The translations under genes were made by a program, and so were the position numbers. A DNA stretch of 64,000 nt from Paragemmobacter amnigenus (GTDB lineage: Bacteria > Pseudomonadota > Alphaproteobacteria > Rhodobacterales > Rhodobacteraceae): NCBI RefSeq assembly GCF_009908265.2, contig NZ_JAAATX020000014.1, forward strand, positions 62,001 to 126,000. Reading direction: 5' to 3'. Positions 60,235 through 64,000 of this stretch are shown here, one piece after another (positions within the stretch are counted from its first letter, which is position 1; each line of letters opens with the position of its first letter). Below the pieces are notes generated by a model, which was not told the DNA's origin, did not search any database, and saw nothing but the letters and a program-made list of their open reading frames with translations.

Positions 60235-61593
60235 TCAGCGCCCCTGTCTGGGCAGGGACACAGTGACACGCAAGCCACCGGTCGGCCCTTCGCCAAGCTC
60301 CAGCGTGCCGCCGTGGCCGTCGATCACAGCGCGTGCAATTGTCAGCCCCAGGCCAAAGCCCCCGGTCTTGTTGTTGCGCGACGATTCAAGCCTGACAAAG
60401 GGCAAAAGCACGCGGTCCCGGTCCGCAGCGGCAATTCCCTGACCGTCGTCATCGATCACCACGACCACATCCTGCGCGTTTTCGGAAACCGCCACGCGTG
60501 CTGTTCCGCCATACTTGACGGCATTGCCCACGAGGTTGCCAAAGGCACGCTTCAGCCCAAGCCGCCGCCCCGGAACAACCGCCGCTCGTGGACCAGCAAA
60601 GGAAACCACCGCGCCCTGATCGGTCTGATCATCTGTCACGGTCTCAAGGATCGCGACAAGGTCCACGGGGCGTATCGGTTCGTCGGATCGGTCACCGCGC
60701 AGATAAGACAGCGTCTGATCGATCATCCGCTCCATTTCGTCCAGATCATGGGCGATGGACCGCGCGAGAGGCTGACTGTCGATCTCCTCGGCGCGCAGAC
60801 GCAACCGGGTGATGGGTGTCTTCAAGTCATGGGATACTGCAGCCAGAGCTTGTGTGCGGTCGTCGATTGAGCGGGCAAGCCGGTCTTGCAGGTCGTTGAA
60901 AGCTCGGGCCAGAACGGCAACTTCATAGGGGCCGGTCTCAGGCACCGCCGCTACCTTTCCGGTGGTGTAGAACCCGTTGGCCGCCTCGGCAAAGCGACCA
61001 AGCGGCCGCGATATCCAGCGCACCAGCAGGATGGCTGTGGCCAGAGCCACGGCTGCGATCATCCACGCCACCATCACGGTCTGCGGTGCGCCTGGGATGC
61101 GGGGTGTCCAGCTCAGCAGGCTCACGTTCAACCAAGTGCCGTCCGTCAGGCGCATCGAGATCAACGCGACGTGCGGGTCCGGGCTCTGACCAGCCTGTTC
61201 GCCGACGCTCAGCCCGCCCTCGCCAAGTTCCGGGGCCAATTCCACCAAACGCGTCTGCAGATCTGTCCACAATGGGTTGGTCGCGTCCGCTTCGACCGCG
61301 CGCTGGTCCCGGCTCCAATGCGCTTCGATCGCGCCACTCGAAAGGTCGTGCGCGGCGTCTTCGCGAAGGCCCTCCGGCAATCCGGCCAGCGTGCGCTTGA
61401 TGGTCAGCAAGCGATCCGCCAGCCGCTGTTCCGTCGCATCGGACAGATCGGCGCTCAGCGACGCGCGATAGGTTTGCAGCCCAACAATCTGTACGGTGGC
61501 GATGCCCAGGATCAGGACGATGGTCGTTCTGGCTACCAGTGTATCAAACCTGAACGCCAAAGCTGCCTGAAGCAGCGCCCTGAGCCGCTTCAC
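60235..61593 (-). CDS. membrane sensor histidine kinase (CusS/CopS-like position)
   Basis: 452 residues: TM1 at about 22-40, a periplasmic sensor region to about 172, TM2 at about 173-193, HAMP, then HisKA with H255 (AAVSHDLKTPITRLR) and a HATPase domain (FGNLVGNAVKYGG, DDDGQGI, GFGLGLTIARAV). The periplasmic region has few Met/His/Cys, so the signal is not obvious. Start overlaps the response regulator stop (ATGA). Context points to control of the RND operon just downstream. Confidence 0.92.
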   Translation of the reverse strand: MKRLRALLQAALAFRFDTLVARTTIVLILGIATVQIVGLQTYRASLSADLSDATEQRLADRLLTIKRTLAGLPEGLREDAAHDLSSGAIEAHWSRDQRAVEADATNPLWTDLQTRLVELAPELGEGGLSVGEQAGQSPDPHVALISMRLTDGTWLNVSLLSWTPRIPGAPQTVMVAWMIAAVALATAILLVRWISRPLGRFAEAANGFYTTGKVAAVPETGPYEVAVLARAFNDLQDRLARSIDDRTQALAAVSHDLKTPITRLRLRAEEIDSQPLARSIAHDLDEMERMIDQTLSYLRGDRSDEPIRPVDLVAILETVTDDQTDQGAVVSFAGPRAAVVPGRRLGLKRAFGNLVGNAVKYGGTARVAVSENAQDVVVVIDDDGQGIAAADRDRVLLPFVRLESSRNNKTGGFGLGLTIARAVIDGHGGTLELGEGPTGGLRVTVSLPRQGR

Positions 61594-62324
61594 TTGCGCC
61601 GCACGGCCGCTGCGAACAGATAACCTGCGCCGCGAATGGTCTTGATTAATTCTCCTTGCGCCTCGATTTTCCGGCGCAAGCGGCTGACCTGCACATCGAT
61701 CGAGCGGTCAAACACGTCGAGGGTTCTGTTTTTGGTGCTGTCGAGAAGGTAGTCTCGGGACAAGACCCGCTGCGGTGCCTCGAGAAACGTCATCAGCAGG
61801 TCATATTCACCGCCTGACAGGTCAACGACGACGCCGCCCGGATTCACCAACTCTCGCTTCAGGGTATCCAAATGCCACCCCTCGAACTCGATCGAACGAC
61901 CTGAACCTTGCGGTGCAGACCCCTCCACTGACCGGCTGCGCCGGAGGACTGCCTTGATGCGGGCCAGAAGTTCGCGCGGATTGAACGGTTTCGGCAGGTA
62001 GTCATCGGCACCGACCTCCAACCCGACAATGCGGTCGATCTCGTCGCCCTTCGCCGTCAGCATCACGACCGGCACCGTGCTTTCGGCGCGCAACGCCCGG
62101 CATAGGTCGAGCCCGTTCGTCCCCGGCAGCATGATGTCCAGCACAACAAGATCCACTTGGGATGACTGCATCTGGGCCTTCATCTCTGCGCCATTGCGGG
62201 CGGTCGAGACAACAAACCCGTTGGCGCGCAGGAACTTGGCAACAAGCGACAAGATCTCGCCGTCATCATCGACGACAAGAACCTTGCCTTCGGTCGCTTG
62301 AACTGCGGTCGACTGTTGCAACAT
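61590..62324 (-). CDS. OmpR-family response regulator
   Basis: 244 residues from the ATG at 62324. Receiver domain with acidic pocket DDD and phospho-acceptor D63 (VLDIMLPGTNG), Lys in YLPKPFNPRELLARI, then a winged-helix output domain (VVDLSGGEYDLLMTFLEAPQRVLSRDYLL, DRSIDVQVSRLRRKIE). Coupled to the kinase. A TTGCC-N3-TTGTA element upstream suggests autoregulation. Confidence 0.93.
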   Translation of the reverse strand: MLQQSTAVQATEGKVLVVDDDGEILSLVAKFLRANGFVVSTARNGAEMKAQMQSSQVDLVVLDIMLPGTNGLDLCRALRAESTVPVVMLTAKGDEIDRIVGLEVGADDYLPKPFNPRELLARIKAVLRRSRSVEGSAPQGSGRSIEFEGWHLDTLKRELVNPGGVVVDLSGGEYDLLMTFLEAPQRVLSRDYLLDSTKNRTLDVFDRSIDVQVSRLRRKIEAQGELIKTIRGAGYLFAAAVRRK

Positions 62325-62382
62325 TGGTCTTCGGTCTCGTCTCTGGGCACGCGCTGAATGGCACTCAGACACTACGACACTG

Positions 62383-62395
62383 TTGCCCGATTGTA
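62383..62395. promoter_or_regulatory. candidate response-regulator box before its own gene
   Basis: TTGCC-CGA-TTGTA, matching the element at 60212-60224 in both five-base parts, lies about 60-70 bases upstream of the response-regulator start, in the gap after the tlpA pseudogene. Confidence 0.5.
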
Positions 62396-62419
62396 TCGAT
62401 TTGTTGCAGTGGCTTTTCC

Positions 62420-62949
62420 TTATCTCAGGACATTCCGGAGCTGATCGACGGCTCCCCGACCATTCCAGTCGAACGGCCCCTGAAGGCGACCAATTTCGTT
62501 CTCTCGGTTGTCGACCAGCAGCGTTGTCGGCAGTCCAATGAAGGCGAAGGCGAGTTGAACTCTTTACGGCTCCGCCCAGAAGAGCGGCAGATGCCGAATG
62601 CCGACTTCGTTGTAGAATTCGCGTCCACGGGTGATCCCGCCTTCGTCGATGTTCAAAGGCAGAACCATGAAACGATCGCCGCCCAAGGCTTCTTCCAGCT
62701 GGTCAAGCGCTGGCATCTCCTCGCGGCAAGACGGGCACCAAGTCGCCCAGATGTTGAGAAGTACGACCCGCCCGATGAAGTCGTCCAGTTTGCACGTGGT
62801 TCCCGCCTCGTCGAGGATCGGCGGCGAGAGAAGTGGCTGCGGGTCCTTTCCTAGGCGGAAGGGCGGGCGCGCCAACGCTGGCATCGCCATGAACGGCGTT
62901 GCAAGTCCACCAAGAATAGCTCGACGTCCGATGCAGTCAGATATGGCAT
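62420..62949 (-). pseudogene. broken second copy of the TlpA-like gene
   Basis: The reading is closely similar to the intact TlpA at 33633 (GRR...LARPPFRLGKDPQPLLSPP, IWATWCPSCREEMPALD, GLPTTLLVD, GRLQGPFDW) but carries two lesions. The codon for the Leu in EPLRVQ is TAA at 62566-62564, and the frame of the ATG at 62949 differs from that of the body, so a frameshift occurred near the N-terminus. Translation resumes in frame after the TAA to the natural stop at 62420. The catalytic motif is CPSC where the intact copy has CPPC. The gene cannot make full-length protein. Confidence 0.85.
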
Positions 62950-63002
62950 GTCCCCTGGGAGATAGGCCCGGACCTGCGGCGCGGCCGCAGGTCCAGCGAG
63001 TT

Positions 63003-64000
63003 TCAGGCGGAAACCGCAAACTCCGTCATCATGCCCATCGAAAGGTGGGGCATGTGGTGACAATGGAGCATCCAGCGCGCGGTTTCACCTGCGTCCAACG
63101 CAACCGTCACCATGCCCATCGGCGGCACATGCACGGTGTCGCGTACCGCACCTGCAAAACGCGCACCGCCTGTGCTGACCACCTGAAACGCGTGACCGTG
63201 CAAGTGCATGGGATGCGCCATCATCGACATGTTATGGAACGTGATCTCTACCCGATCGCCGGATTTCGCCGTCACCGGCACATGGGTGCCCCAGGTCTGT
63301 CCGTTGATCGTCCAGACATAGGGCATCATCGAACCACCCAGCATGAGCATTGGCTGCGATGCGGGCGCACGTTCGGGCAACGGAGTGACCGCGCGAAGCA
63401 AGCTTTCCTGTGCGAGATCGCCGCTGAAGGCGGGATGGTCTCCCTCCGACACGTCAGCGATCTTCGCCAAAGCGGCCCCCGGCGTGGCCAGGATAACACC
63501 CGTCCTTTCGTTGGCGCCCTCGCGCAGGGCGAGAACCGGATACGCCCCGCCCTCCCTCGGTATATCCAGTTCGATGTCGAGACGCTGGCCCATCGCGACA
63601 CCAAAGCGACTGCCAGGCAGTGGTTGCACCGGCTCGCCGTCCACCGCAACCAGCCGTCCGGGAAGCGCGCCCGTATCGATCCAGAAGACAGTCGCAGCGG
63701 CGGCGTTGATTACGCGGACCAGCACCTGCCCGCCTTTGTCCACCTGTACGACTTCCGGGTCGTCAAGAGTCCGATCGTTGGCGAGATAGGCATCGAAGTT
63801 GTAGTCGTTAAGGTCCATTGCCATGCCGTCCATGGCCGGCATCGCCATCATGCCGCCCTGCCCCATGGCGCCCATGTCCATCCCGGAATGTTCCATGGCA
63901 CCTTGCCCCGGCTGGCCATGATCCATTCCGGCCATCGACGCACCGCCGGTGATCTCGGCCAGCACCTCGGCGGGCGATTTGAACGAGAAGTCATGCAGGA
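63003..64000 (-). CDS. multicopper oxidase, second copy (N-terminal part off the right edge)
   Basis: About 332 residues of the C-terminal two thirds are present; the frame is open to the window edge, where LHDFSFKSPAEVLAEITGG matches residues about 165-190 of the copy at 34213. It retains the Met/His/Gly insert (MDHGQP, MEHSGMDMG, MPAMDGM), HPMHLHGHAF and MLHCHHMPHLSMGMM, so the visible copper sites are intact. The two copies are nearly identical over long blocks, showing a duplicated oxidase/TlpA module in which only the tlpA partner has decayed. Confidence 0.92.
   Translation of the reverse strand, partial: LHDFSFKSPAEVLAEITGGASMAGMDHGQPGQGAMEHSGMDMGAMGQGGMMAMPAMDGMAMDLNDYNFDAYLANDRTLDDPEVVQVDKGGQVLVRVINAAAATVFWIDTGALPGRLVAVDGEPVQPLPGSRFGVAMGQRLDIELDIPREGGAYPVLALREGANERTGVILATPGAALAKIADVSEGDHPAFSGDLAQESLLRAVTPLPERAPASQPMLMLGGSMMPYVWTINGQTWGTHVPVTAKSGDRVEITFHNMSMMAHPMHLHGHAFQVVSTGGARFAGAVRDTVHVPPMGMVTVALDAGETARWMLHCHHMPHLSMGMMTEFAVSA

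Overview
The window looks like part of a large accessory replicon or integrated conjugative island of an alphaproteobacterium, most likely a member of the Rhodobacterales (Paracoccus/Roseobacter type). The reasons are the high GC, the VirB gene order, the style of the Tat and lipoprotein signals, an FnrL-type TTGAT-N4-ATCAA box, and overall protein character. No rRNA, tRNA, insertion sequence, transposase or CRISPR array was recognised.

Layout. (1) 0.4-11.8 kb, minus strand: a P-type type IV secretion operon (virB1, 2, 3, 4, a small lipoprotein, a VirB5-like protein with an embedded lytic transglycosylase, virB5, an unknown secreted protein, virB6, 8, 9, 10, 11). The coupling protein and relaxase are not in the window. 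(2) 12-14 kb, plus strand: two small secreted proteins of unknown function and a winged-helix DNA-binding protein. (3) 14.1-20.4 kb, minus: a CusA/CusB-type Cu(I)/Ag(I) RND pump with a FixH-like protein, a Cys-rich secreted protein and a cytochrome c. (4) 20.5-27.5 kb: a MerR-type Zn/Cd/Pb regulator divergent from a ZntA-type ATPase operon (zntA, methyltransferase, lspA, dsbB, dsbA-like), then mntR/mntH. (5) 27.6-33.6 kb: an L,D-transpeptidase, lnt, two Sco proteins, a PCu(A)C chaperone, an M23 peptidase and a DUF411 protein. (6) 33.6-44.7 kb: TlpA, a multicopper oxidase, a second DUF411, an ScsC-like thiol oxidoreductase, a penicillin-binding protein 2, and an electron-transfer block (three c-type cytochromes, a ferric-reductase-like membrane protein, a FixH-like protein, a CPTC membrane protein). 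(7) 44.8-48.2 kb: two more L,D-transpeptidases, two CopL-like small proteins, a DsbA-like protein and a YdjM-like membrane protein. (8) 48.3-54.3 kb: copB, a DUF305 protein and copZ divergent from copA-cueR. (9) 54.3-62.4 kb: a second RND pump (adaptor, pump and small periplasmic protein) with its own two-component system. (10) 62.4-64 kb: a second TlpA/multicopper-oxidase module whose tlpA copy is broken.

How the genes fit together. The metal genes cover cytoplasmic export (copA, copB, zntA), trans-envelope export (two RND systems), periplasmic oxidation and buffering (multicopper oxidases, PCu(A)C, DUF305, DUF411, Cys/His-rich small proteins) and Mn import. Interleaved with them is an unusually full envelope-maintenance set: LspA, Lnt, three YkuD L,D-transpeptidases, PBP2, an M23 peptidase and several Dsb/Tlp proteins. 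Two families of 19-bp-spacer MerR-type promoters tie these together. A CueR-type box lies before copA, copZ and also an L,D-transpeptidase. A CTnnAG-N3-CTnnAG box lies before zntA and also lnt, a sco gene and the scsC-like gene. The sequence therefore suggests that metal sensing here drives both efflux and repair or bypass of metal-damaged envelope enzymes.
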